Assembly (NCBI GenBank): GCA_946614205.1
Contig: CAMOGR010000107.1
Coordinates: forward strand, 1 to 9,321
Length of the DNA stretch: 9,321 bases
Reading direction: 5' to 3'
Origin: an uncultured Bacteroidales bacterium
Lineage (GTDB): Bacteria > Bacteroidota > Bacteroidia > Bacteroidales > UBA932
Shown here piece by piece: positions 1 through 5,953 of the stretch (positions are counted from its first letter, which is position 1; each line of letters opens with the position of its first letter). The notes under the pieces were generated by a model. That model was not told the origin of the DNA, searched no databases, and saw only the letters and a program-made list of their open reading frames with translations. The translations under genes and the position numbers were made by a program.

Positions 1-1902
1 GACGGCACCCGCAACACCGAGCTCTACTATGTGTCGCATAGCACCGAGAGCCGCGGCGGCGTCACTTCAACCGTCATTGAATTAAAGGATTACGTAACAT
101 CCCTCAAGGTGCGCCTCGTCTACGACGCCTACTACGCCCAGGACGTCATAGCCATGCACAGCGAAATAGAAAACGCGGGCCGCAAGAGCGTTCGCCTGGT
201 CGAGTTCGCGTCCGCCTCGCTCCCCCTTGACGCAGACGACTACCTCCTCACTCACTTCTACGGCGGCTGGGCCAGCGAGATGCAGATGGACCGCACCCTC
301 CTCACACACGACAGGAAGGTAATCGAATCGCGCCGCGGCACCCAGGCCACCCAGTGCAACAATCCTTCGTTCCTCGTATCCCTCGGCTCCTCCTTCAGCG
401 AGACCGACGGGCAGGTCGTAGCGGGCGCACTTGCCTGGAGCGGCAACTTCCGGCTCAGTTTCGACGTCGACGAATCCGACAGGCTGAACATCGTCGGCGG
501 CATCAGCCCCTTCGCCTCCGAATACCCTCTCGCCGCCGGCCAGACGTTCGTAACTCCCGAAATGATATACACCTGGAGCGACTGCGGAGCAGGCGGGGCT
601 TCCCGCAACCTTCACCGCTGGGCCCGCAGCTACGGCGTGTACGGAGGCGGGAACATCAACCCCACGCTGCTCAACAGCTGGGAGGGCGCCTACTTCAACT
701 TCACCACCGAAACGCTGCTGCGCATGATTGACGACGCAGCTGCGATGGGCCTCGAGATGTTCGTGCTCGACGACGGATGGTTCGCCAAAGACCACCCGCG
801 CAACGGCGACAACGCCGGACTCGGCGACTGGGAAGTCAACACCGACAAGCTCCCGGAGGGCATCGACTACGTGGCCTCCTACGCCCACTCCAAGGGCCTC
901 AAATTCGGAATCTGGATTGAACCGGAGATGGTGAATCCCGACTCAAACCTCGCCCAAGCGCATCCTGAGTGGATAGTCCAGAGCCCCGGACGCGACATCC
1001 CCCAGAGCCGCAACCAGTGGGTGCTCGACCTCTCCAACCCCGAGGTGCAGGACTTCGTGTACGGAGTGTTCGACCGCACCATGCAGCTCTCGCCCGGCAT
1101 CGATTACATCAAGTGGGACTGCAACCGCACGGTGAATTCGTTCGGCAGCACCTGGCTCGGAGAGGAGCAGGAGCGCTTCTATGTAGAATACGCACAGGGC
1201 CTGTACAAAGTCATGCAGCGCATACGCGCCAAATATCCCGAAACCCTGGTGCAGTGCTGCTCCTCCGGAGGCGGCAGGGTCGACTACGGCGCTCTCAAGT
1301 ATTTCAACGAGATTTGGACGAGCGACAACACCGACGCCGTCTCCCGGGTCCGCATTCAGTACAATACGTCCATGATCTACCCCGCCTGCGTAATGGCATC
1401 GCACGTGTCGGCGGTTCCCAACCACCAGACCGGCAACGTCACCTCGCTCAAGTTCCGCTTCGACGTGGCCTGTGCAGGCAGACTGGGCATGGAGCTTCAG
1501 CCCAAGACGCTCTCGAATGAGGAACGCGCACTCGCCGACCGCTGCATCAAGTCGTACAAGAGCTATAGGGACCTTGTATTCGGCGGCGACCTGTACCGCC
1601 TCAGCTCACCTTACGACAGTGATTACTACGCAATCATGTACGTATCGCCCGACCGTCGCAGGGCCGTGGCGTTCACCTACTGCCTGCGCTATCAGAACCG
1701 CGCCGTGGGTGCCCATACCATACGCATGCAGGGGCTCGACCCGGAGTGCCGGTACAAGGTAAAGGAACTGAACACGGAAAACAGCTGCTGGTGGGGCGAC
1801 GGGAAGTCCTTCACCGGAGCCTTCCTGTGCGGCGGCGGATTCAACCCCGCCCTGCTTGCCACAAACACCAGCGCCGTATTCCTGCTAGAGGCTGAACGGT
1901 AA
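1..1902 (+). CDS. GH36 alpha-galactosidase, 5'-truncated by window edge
   Basis: Retaining alpha-galactosidase of glycoside hydrolase family 36, which releases terminal alpha-1,6-galactose from oligosaccharides of the raffinose or galactomannan type. The reading frame is open at base 1 and gives 633 residues. The GTG at 31 lies inside the conserved N-terminal domain (ELYYVSH), so it is not the true start. From the position of the nucleophile in characterised enzymes of about 730 residues, roughly 100-110 residues are missing. Numbering from base 1: beta-sandwich to about 215, TIM barrel about 220-545, C-terminal beta domain to 633. The barrel carries LDDGW (256-260), WIEPEMV (305-311), the nucleophile Asp373 in KWDCNR, the predicted acid/base Asp442 in TSDNTD, and SHVSAVPNHQ. 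The nucleophile to acid/base spacing of 69 fits the family. No signal peptide can be judged because the N-terminus is missing. The family is certain; the exact substrate is inferred. Confidence 0.96.
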   Translation, partial: DGTRNTELYYVSHSTESRGGVTSTVIELKDYVTSLKVRLVYDAYYAQDVIAMHSEIENAGRKSVRLVEFASASLPLDADDYLLTHFYGGWASEMQMDRTLLTHDRKVIESRRGTQATQCNNPSFLVSLGSSFSETDGQVVAGALAWSGNFRLSFDVDESDRLNIVGGISPFASEYPLAAGQTFVTPEMIYTWSDCGAGGASRNLHRWARSYGVYGGGNINPTLLNSWEGAYFNFTTETLLRMIDDAAAMGLEMFVLDDGWFAKDHPRNGDNAGLGDWEVNTDKLPEGIDYVASYAHSKGLKFGIWIEPEMVNPDSNLAQAHPEWIVQSPGRDIPQSRNQWVLDLSNPEVQDFVYGVFDRTMQLSPGIDYIKWDCNRTVNSFGSTWLGEEQERFYVEYAQGLYKVMQRIRAKYPETLVQCCSSGGGRVDYGALKYFNEIWTSDNTDAVSRVRIQYNTSMIYPACVMASHVSAVPNHQTGNVTSLKFRFDVACAGRLGMELQPKTLSNEERALADRCIKSYKSYRDLVFGGDLYRLSSPYDSDYYAIMYVSPDRRRAVAFTYCLRYQNRAVGAHTIRMQGLDPECRYKVKELNTENSCWWGDGKSFTGAFLCGGGFNPALLATNTSAVFLLEAER

Positions 1903-1924
1903 AACGGCAGAAGTTGACAAAAAT

Positions 1925-1955
1925 ACCGGCCCCTTGCTTCCGCAGCGGGGCCGGT
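1925..1955. terminator. Bidirectional intrinsic terminator between convergent genes
   Basis: A perfect 9-bp stem, ACCGGCCCC (1925-1933) with GGGGCCGGT (1947-1955), encloses a 13-base loop that can itself pair TGC with GCA around TTCC. It lies 23 bases after the alpha-galactosidase stop and 27 bases beyond the lipoprotein stop. On the minus strand the stem is followed by TATTTTTGTC, a good U-tract. On the plus strand the tail is the weaker CTTGTCT. The hairpin probably serves both genes and works best for the minus-strand one. Confidence 0.8.
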
Positions 1956-1981
1956 CTTGTCTGAAAGGGGTCGGAGAACTT

Positions 1982-3973
1982 TTACTCCCACTCAATTTCA
2001 ATGGAGTCAATATACAAGGCGCCGTTGTTTGAACGGATGCCGATGTAAGCGTAACTCGTTGTAAAGGTATAGCTACCGTCGCCGTCGGACTTGGTGAAAG
2101 AAGTCACTTTCGTACCCTGGGTTGCGGAGTCATACAGGTCTGCAGGGCTGGAATAGGCCGAATCCTTGGCGTAGATGTCAAGCACCCTGGCGTCGACAGT
2201 CGCATCATTCCATGTAATTGTAACCTTCTTGAGAGTGCCGCCGGACACTGTGGTGACAATACCGGAGTTGCTGTTCTTGCTGCGAAGCTGTATCGAGCTG
2301 TTATCTCCTGCAGCATTGAGGCTGTATTTGGCATCGGAAGCGGAGCCGTCAAGCTCGATGTCTTTATATGTCGTGCCGCTTATTCCGGTCCAGGAGCTGT
2401 TGAGGACATCGACTATTCCGCTGATTACGGTAATGGTATAGCTCGCACTGGCGGGCTTGTACTTCTCGTCTCCCGCGAAGGATGCGACTACGGTTACCTT
2501 GCCGGCTACGGAGCCTATGGTGACAGCACCCGTCGCAGGGTCTACGGAAGCAGCTCCGGCGGTACTGCCCTCAGCGAGAGACCAGGTGACGGTCCCGCTG
2601 AAACCGCTGGCGGCAGAGAGCGCAGGTGCGGTGAAGGTCTTGCCTGCATAAGCAGTGTAAGAATCGGCCTCGAACGAGAAAGCGGGGTCGAGCCTTTCGT
2701 CGGGATTGATTTCTATGCTCTTGATATAGAATGCTTTTTCAGCAGAATTGGAGAATGTAATCACAATGTCTCCCTTGACAAGCTCCGAGCCGGAGAACAC
2801 ATAGGAAGCAGCGCTTACGTCACCGTTCACACTCTCGGACCCTTCACACTTGAAGGCAGTACCACCGACCTTTACCGCAGCGGATGAACCGCCGGAACTG
2901 GCATGAGAGAAGTTGATTTTCACAGTTTCCACATATCCGGCATAGCCTGATGTGGAGAGGACGAGAGAAGCGCATGATTTTTTGGCGCTGCCGACCTGCA
3001 AGCCCTTGCCTGCATCAAATGCGAAGAAACTGTCGGAAGTATTCCAAGTGTAAACGGTGCTCCATTCAAGTGCAGGCTCGCCCTTGGAAACCTCATCCGC
3101 AGAAGCGCTCAAATCACCGCTGGCAAGATTCCAGGTATATGTTTCGCCAGCCTGGACCTTCTCCCACTTGCTGTCGGGAACGGTAAGTTCCGCAATGAAC
3201 AGGTTGGCATTGCGGCCGACAGTCAGGGCGTTGGGGTTGGAATAAGTGGCAACGGCACCGTCCGCAGCGGTAATCACAATCTTGAGACCGGTGTAGGTAC
3301 CGGGATAGACGACTGCGTAATAGGTGGAACCGTTGGCAAGGCCGCCGGTAAGGGACACCTCGCAGATGCCGTCAAGAATGGTAGCCTCGGCAAGGGTCGC
3401 AGATGCGCAGCTGATGCCGGCATCTCCGGTAAGAGGCTCGTTTGCAATGAGTTTGACGGACTCAATGTTGTCGTTGTTTATCTTGAGGCTCAGCAGGCCG
3501 CCGACGTTCTTGAACTGGGGCTCTGCCTCGCCGCCTTCGGCTACTGCAAGGTTGGCTCCGGGAGCGAAGCTGCCGGCCGTTGCAGTCTGGGTGGAAGGGA
3601 GAGTCGCATATACGTAATCGGCATCGATGTCGCTGACCGCATCTGCAGGGTATGCAAGGGCGAGCAGGTCATCCTCGACGGTAAGGCCGGAGAACTCGAA
3701 AACTGCCTTCTTGCCGTCGGACTCCACCGTAGTCTTGGTGGAAGCGTAGACTTTCGAATCCAGGGCAAGACCCTTGATGGCGTCGGACCCGCTCCATACG
3801 ACCGTGGTCCCGCTGAGGGAAGTCCTGGTGTCGGGAGTGACATCTGCATCGGCACGGGCAACGATAGTCTTGGGGGCTGCACAGGGAGCATCCTGAGGCT
3901 GGAACTCCTTGTTGCAGGAGAATGCTGCCATAGCTGCTACGGCGAGCATTGCAAGGGAACTGAACTTCTTCAT
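1982..3973 (-). CDS. Surface lipoprotein: fimbrillin-like region, Ig-like module and two beta-sandwich modules
   Basis: 663-residue predicted lipoprotein, probably exposed on the outer membrane. The ATG at 3973 is chosen because it opens a classic signal (MKKFSSLAML...) ending in lipobox AFSC, with lipidated Cys20 followed by NKE. The longer frame would start at a TTG (3994). After a linker comes TRTSLSGTTVVWSGSDAI (about 49-66), the pattern that opens fimbrillin-like Bacteroidales proteins; that region runs to about 262. Then follow a beta-sandwich module (about 281-423), an Ig-like module (about 432-517, with FTAPALS and VTWSLAEG) and a second beta-sandwich (about 519-663). The two beta-sandwiches look related: one ends AFYIKSIEIN, the other ALYIDSIEIEWE. 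These resemble carbohydrate- or ligand-binding jelly rolls, but that is a pattern judgement. It is transcribed behind a small ORF (3985-4119). Role inferred as adhesion or glycan binding; no catalytic motif was seen. Confidence 0.85.
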   Translation of the reverse strand: MKKFSSLAMLAVAAMAAFSCNKEFQPQDAPCAAPKTIVARADADVTPDTRTSLSGTTVVWSGSDAIKGLALDSKVYASTKTTVESDGKKAVFEFSGLTVEDDLLALAYPADAVSDIDADYVYATLPSTQTATAGSFAPGANLAVAEGGEAEPQFKNVGGLLSLKINNDNIESVKLIANEPLTGDAGISCASATLAEATILDGICEVSLTGGLANGSTYYAVVYPGTYTGLKIVITAADGAVATYSNPNALTVGRNANLFIAELTVPDSKWEKVQAGETYTWNLASGDLSASADEVSKGEPALEWSTVYTWNTSDSFFAFDAGKGLQVGSAKKSCASLVLSTSGYAGYVETVKINFSHASSGGSSAAVKVGGTAFKCEGSESVNGDVSAASYVFSGSELVKGDIVITFSNSAEKAFYIKSIEINPDERLDPAFSFEADSYTAYAGKTFTAPALSAASGFSGTVTWSLAEGSTAGAASVDPATGAVTIGSVAGKVTVVASFAGDEKYKPASASYTITVISGIVDVLNSSWTGISGTTYKDIELDGSASDAKYSLNAAGDNSSIQLRSKNSNSGIVTTVSGGTLKKVTITWNDATVDARVLDIYAKDSAYSSPADLYDSATQGTKVTSFTKSDGDGSYTFTTSYAYIGIRSNNGALYIDSIEIEWE

Positions 3974-3984
3974 ACTCCAATCGG

Positions 3985-4119
3985 TTAAGACCAACCTTCA
4001 TTGCCGGACCAGGGAGCCGGTTCCTCAAATTCTTCATTCGTTCTGCTTTGGCAGAGCAGGCCCTCCAGACGGTCCTCGAGGACCTCAGCATAGGGCAACA
4101 GATACTGTTGTTTTTTCAT
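3985..4119 (-). CDS. 44-residue small protein upstream of the lipoprotein
   Basis: Short ORF that conventional gene calling would likely miss: ATG at 4117-4119, TAA at 3985-3987. The product starts MKKQQYLLPYAEVLEDRLEG and ends PAPWSGNEGWS. It is acidic and has no signal peptide or membrane segment. It has an amphipathic EVLEDRLEGLL stretch and a Pro/Trp/Gly-rich tail. Support for it being real: it begins just downstream of a perfect Bacteroidota promoter box, it fills the space between promoter and lipoprotein, and its stop lies 11 bases before the lipoprotein ATG, which suggests translational coupling. From memory, Bacteroidales often carry short peptides starting MKKY.xP with a Gly/Trp-rich end in front of surface-protein genes, and this one fits that shape. 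I do not know a function. It could be a genuine peptide or a translated leader that controls the downstream gene. Confidence 0.65.
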   Translation of the reverse strand: MKKQQYLLPYAEVLEDRLEGLLCQSRTNEEFEEPAPWSGNEGWS

Positions 4120-4184
4120 TACTTGGACTAATGTATTGAATACTAACTATTTACCGTTAAACTTCCGACTCCCCGGAATCCAAG
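4120..4184 (-). other. 5' leader with possible structured fold
   Basis: Predicted untranslated leader between the promoter box and the small-ORF ATG. In the transcript, CUUGGA at the expected 5' end (4184-4179) can pair with UCCAAG (4127-4122), which sits two bases before the AUG. Just inside is a hairpin UUCCG/CGGAA (4178-4174 with 4167-4163) around a 6-base loop. If formed, the outer pairing would place the start codon next to a closed stem. The stems are short, so chance pairing is possible. No known riboswitch class is recognised. Confidence 0.3.
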
Positions 4185-4188
4185 GGTG

Positions 4189-4219
4189 CAAAGTTAGCAT
4201 TTCCCGGCGTCCAAAGCAA
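4189..4219 (-). promoter_or_regulatory. Bacteroidota promoter for small ORF-lipoprotein unit
   Basis: On the minus strand, 4196-4189 reads TAACTTTG, a perfect match to the Bacteroidota -7 consensus TAnnTTTG. Upstream, TTGC (4219-4216) lies 19 bases away and TTTG (4215-4212) 15 bases away; either may act as the -33 element, the first at the more usual spacing. A run of eight T (4228-4221 on this strand) lies just upstream. The transcription start is expected around 4182-4185, giving a leader of about 65 bases. Confidence 0.7.
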
Positions 4220-4233
4220 GAAAAAAAACGATT

Positions 4234-4526
4234 TTATCCGAGCACTACGTCAAGGACCATCATCAGCGCGAATCCTATGGCAAAGCCAATGGTCCCAAGA
4301 TTGGAATGCTCCCCCTCGGAGGACTCCGGAATGAGTTCTTCGATGACGACGTAAAGCATGGCTCCGGCTGCGAACGACAGCAGGTACGGCATGACGGGAG
4401 TGGCGAGAGACGCGAGCAGCAGCACCAGCGCCCCGCCGACATGTCCTTCTTCATGAAGAACACGAACGCCGACCCGAGCGCCGTGCCCAGGAAAGGTATA
4501 AGGAGTGCGGTAAGAACAGCTTGCAT
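4234..4526 (-). pseudogene. ZIP-family metal transporter remnant, middle deleted and frameshifted
   Basis: Remains of a ZIP (ZupT-like) divalent-metal permease, an inner-membrane transporter of zinc or related ions. The ATG at 4526 opens MQAVLTALLIPFLGTALGSA then FVFFMKKDM, a typical ZIP first helix. Around 4440 the frame changes, and from there another frame encodes GGALVLLLASLATPVMPYLL, SFAAGAMLYVVIEELIPES and a tail LMMVLDVVLG ending at TAA 4234-4236, which is a typical ZIP C-terminus. Intact family members have about 260 residues. Here about 28 N-terminal and 65-70 C-terminal residues remain, so roughly 160 are missing, including the metal-binding helices 4 and 5 with their HxxPEG-type motif. 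The two halves are out of frame, so no functional transporter can result. It lies 12 bases after the DUF5715 stop, so it was probably the second gene of that operon. An assembly collapse is the main alternative. Confidence 0.85.
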
Positions 4527-4538
4527 GAGAAAAACAGT

Positions 4539-5246
4539 TTAATGCCGGACCGTAATGTGGAAGCAGTTCTGCTTCTTCTCATATTTTATGTAGCAGCGGC
4601 CGGGCTGGTCGTGAATGTCTTTCAGAACCTGGCTGAGCGTGGCACGGAGGTACTCCGGGGGCACATCCTCGTATGGACGGCCACGCAGATCGGGAATCTT
4701 GACGTAACGCCAGTACGACAGGTCGAAAGTGGTCCCGTAGCGGTGGGTGGAGTTCTCGGAGGCGTTTACGTTACTCTTGCGCAGCTTCTTCACGTCTTCT
4801 TCCGTACGGAGCACCGAGGTCACCACCAGTTTGTTGGGATTGAGCCCCTTGGCCTTGAGCGAGTCCTGGAAGGCTTGCCCTATCTCGTCGAGCAGTTCTT
4901 TTGCCGACGGGATTAGGTACGGAATGGAATGGGTCAGGGAGTCGATTACGTACGTATCGGTGTCCTCCAGCCTCACAAGGGTGGTTTTGTGTTTCTCGGC
5001 GTCGGCGCGGTCGGCTACAGGGGGCACGCCTATGGCCTGGGCGACCTTGAGCTGCACATCGTTCATGTCGTTGAACTCCTTGGAGAACTTGACGTCGTAA
5101 ATGCGTACGGGATGATTCTCGACGGGCCCCAGGGCAAGCCACTGACGCTCGCGGATGCAAGAGCGGGCACTGAAGAATACATACAGGAAAAGACCTGCTG
5201 CCGCAACGGCGCCGAGCACTTTAAGGATGATTTTCAGTTTTTTCAT
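4539..5246 (-). CDS. Membrane-anchored DUF5715 protein, M15-like DD-peptidase fold
   Basis: 235-residue protein. The ATG at 5246 is chosen because it gives MKKLKIILKVLGAVAAAGLF, a lysine-rich start plus one hydrophobic segment (about 4-26). The frame extends upstream but is implausible there and crosses the divergent gene. The rest should lie in the periplasm. The C-terminal half has the layout of M15 D,D-peptidases: SVLRT (144-148, Arg147), STHRYGTTFD (167-175, His168 and Asp175) and CFHITV (His230). His168, Asp175 and His230 are the expected zinc ligands. This pattern and the length match what I recall of DUF5715, a mostly Bacteroidota family related to VanY/M15 peptidases. It probably trims or remodels peptidoglycan cross-link peptides; enzyme activity is inferred. 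The gene is divergent from the barrel gene at 5314 and was followed by the ZIP gene. Confidence 0.8.
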   Translation of the reverse strand: MKKLKIILKVLGAVAAAGLFLYVFFSARSCIRERQWLALGPVENHPVRIYDVKFSKEFNDMNDVQLKVAQAIGVPPVADRADAEKHKTTLVRLEDTDTYVIDSLTHSIPYLIPSAKELLDEIGQAFQDSLKAKGLNPNKLVVTSVLRTEEDVKKLRKSNVNASENSTHRYGTTFDLSYWRYVKIPDLRGRPYEDVPPEYLRATLSQVLKDIHDQPGRCYIKYEKKQNCFHITVRH

Positions 5247-5257
5247 TGTCCGGACCC

Positions 5258-5288
5258 GAAAGATAACATTTATCGGAAGGAAATCCAA
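5258..5288 (-). promoter_or_regulatory. Probable promoter of the DUF5715 gene
   Basis: Minus strand 5265-5258 reads TATCTTTC, seven of eight positions of TAnnTTTG. TTGG (5288-5285) lies 19 bases upstream as a weak -33 element. The box ends 11 bases before the ATG, so the leader would be very short. It overlaps the upstream region of the divergent promoter at 5297-5304. Confidence 0.4.
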
Positions 5289-5296
5289 GATTTTCT

Positions 5297-5304
5297 TACC
5301 TTTG
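5297..5304 (+). promoter_or_regulatory. -7 promoter box of the barrel gene, near-leaderless
   Basis: TACCTTTG is a perfect match to the Bacteroidota -7 consensus TAnnTTTG. It ends only 9 bases before the ATG at 5314, so transcription should begin about 3-6 bases before the start codon. No clear TTTG lies at the usual -33 distance, which lowers confidence. Confidence 0.5.
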
Positions 5305-5313
5305 CATCCAGAC

Positions 5314-5919
5314 ATGAAAGCATTACTCAAGACAGCAGCATTATTCGCCGGCCTTCTCTTCAGCCTGGGCGCGGGTGCGCAAAGCTCGGGCGGAGGTTTC
5401 GGACTGAGCAAGGAAATCGAGCTTTTCAACTTCTCCCTCAACTCAAAAAGCCTGGAAATCGGACTGAACCTTGGGCAGGTCGGTTCGTTTACCGGCCGGG
5501 AGCGATTCGGAATAGGGGCAAGCATCTCGTATGCAGGAGTTTACGTGGATTTCCTACACGCCGACCCGCAGCACAGGTATTTCTCGTACGACGTAGATAC
5601 ATTCTGGAACGACAACGAGGCCTTCTGCATCAATGCAGGGTACTGGATTCCAGTATTCGAGTGGCTGCGCATCGTGCCGCTGGCCGGTTACGCACAGACC
5701 AGCGAGGGCGTCACCGACGGCTCCACGTCCCATTATTCCGGAGACGAGTCAGGCTCATGGGTACACGATTATACCGTAACGCCCGGCTCCCGCGAGCACT
5801 ATTTCAACTTCGGAGGAGGCATCTCGATCCGGCCCGTCAAATACTTCAGCATCAATGTGATGGCCACAAGACGCGCCATCTACGGAGGAATAGTTCTGAA
5901 CTTCCTTGCCTTTATTTAG
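5314..5919 (+). CDS. Small exported protein, probable outer-membrane beta-barrel
   Basis: 201-residue protein. The ATG at 5314 is chosen because it opens a clean signal peptide (MKALLKTAALFAGLLFSLGA, cleavage predicted after residue 22, GAGA-QS). The frame extends upstream to 5155, but that part runs through the divergent promoter region and the DUF5715 start. The mature part is rich in alternating aromatic/hydrophobic and Gly/Ser residues typical of transmembrane beta strands: FGIGASISYAGVYVDFL, FCINAGYWIPV, HYFNFGGGISI, and a last strand IYGGIVLNFLAFI that ends with aromatic/hydrophobic residues like an outer-membrane insertion signal. I do not recognise a named family. A role as a small barrel or an outer-membrane assembly substrate is inferred from composition only. 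The gene converges on the YARHG gene with a 34-base gap. Confidence 0.8.
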   Translation: MKALLKTAALFAGLLFSLGAGAQSSGGGFGLSKEIELFNFSLNSKSLEIGLNLGQVGSFTGRERFGIGASISYAGVYVDFLHADPQHRYFSYDVDTFWNDNEAFCINAGYWIPVFEWLRIVPLAGYAQTSEGVTDGSTSHYSGDESGSWVHDYTVTPGSREHYFNFGGGISIRPVKYFSINVMATRRAIYGGIVLNFLAFI

Positions 5920-5929
5920 GGGCTGTAGT

Positions 5930-5943
5930 CTGCGCCCACGCAG
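5930..5943. terminator. Weak hairpin between convergent genes
   Basis: CTGCG (5930-5934) pairs with CGCAG (5939-5943) across a 4-base loop in the 34-base gap between the barrel gene and the YARHG gene. The plus-strand tail CAATTAATTA is AT-rich but not a U-tract, and the minus-strand side has none. It is the only candidate terminator here, and weak. Confidence 0.3.
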
Positions 5944-5953
5944 CAATTAATTA

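Noticed and set aside
82..888. 268-codon open frame antisense to the alpha-galactosidase gene
   Set aside because: It lies opposite strongly conserved GH36 sequence. The product is Val/Ala/Gly-rich with no domain, as expected for a high-GC shadow frame.
3669..4091. 140-codon minus-strand frame overlapping the lipoprotein start and the small ORF
   Set aside because: It is out of frame with both, rich in Arg/Ser/Cys, and has no start signal; the lipoprotein frame with its lipobox is clearly the real one.
5155..5313. Upstream extension of the barrel gene frame
   Set aside because: It would place 53 basic residues before a perfect signal peptide and read through the divergent promoter region.
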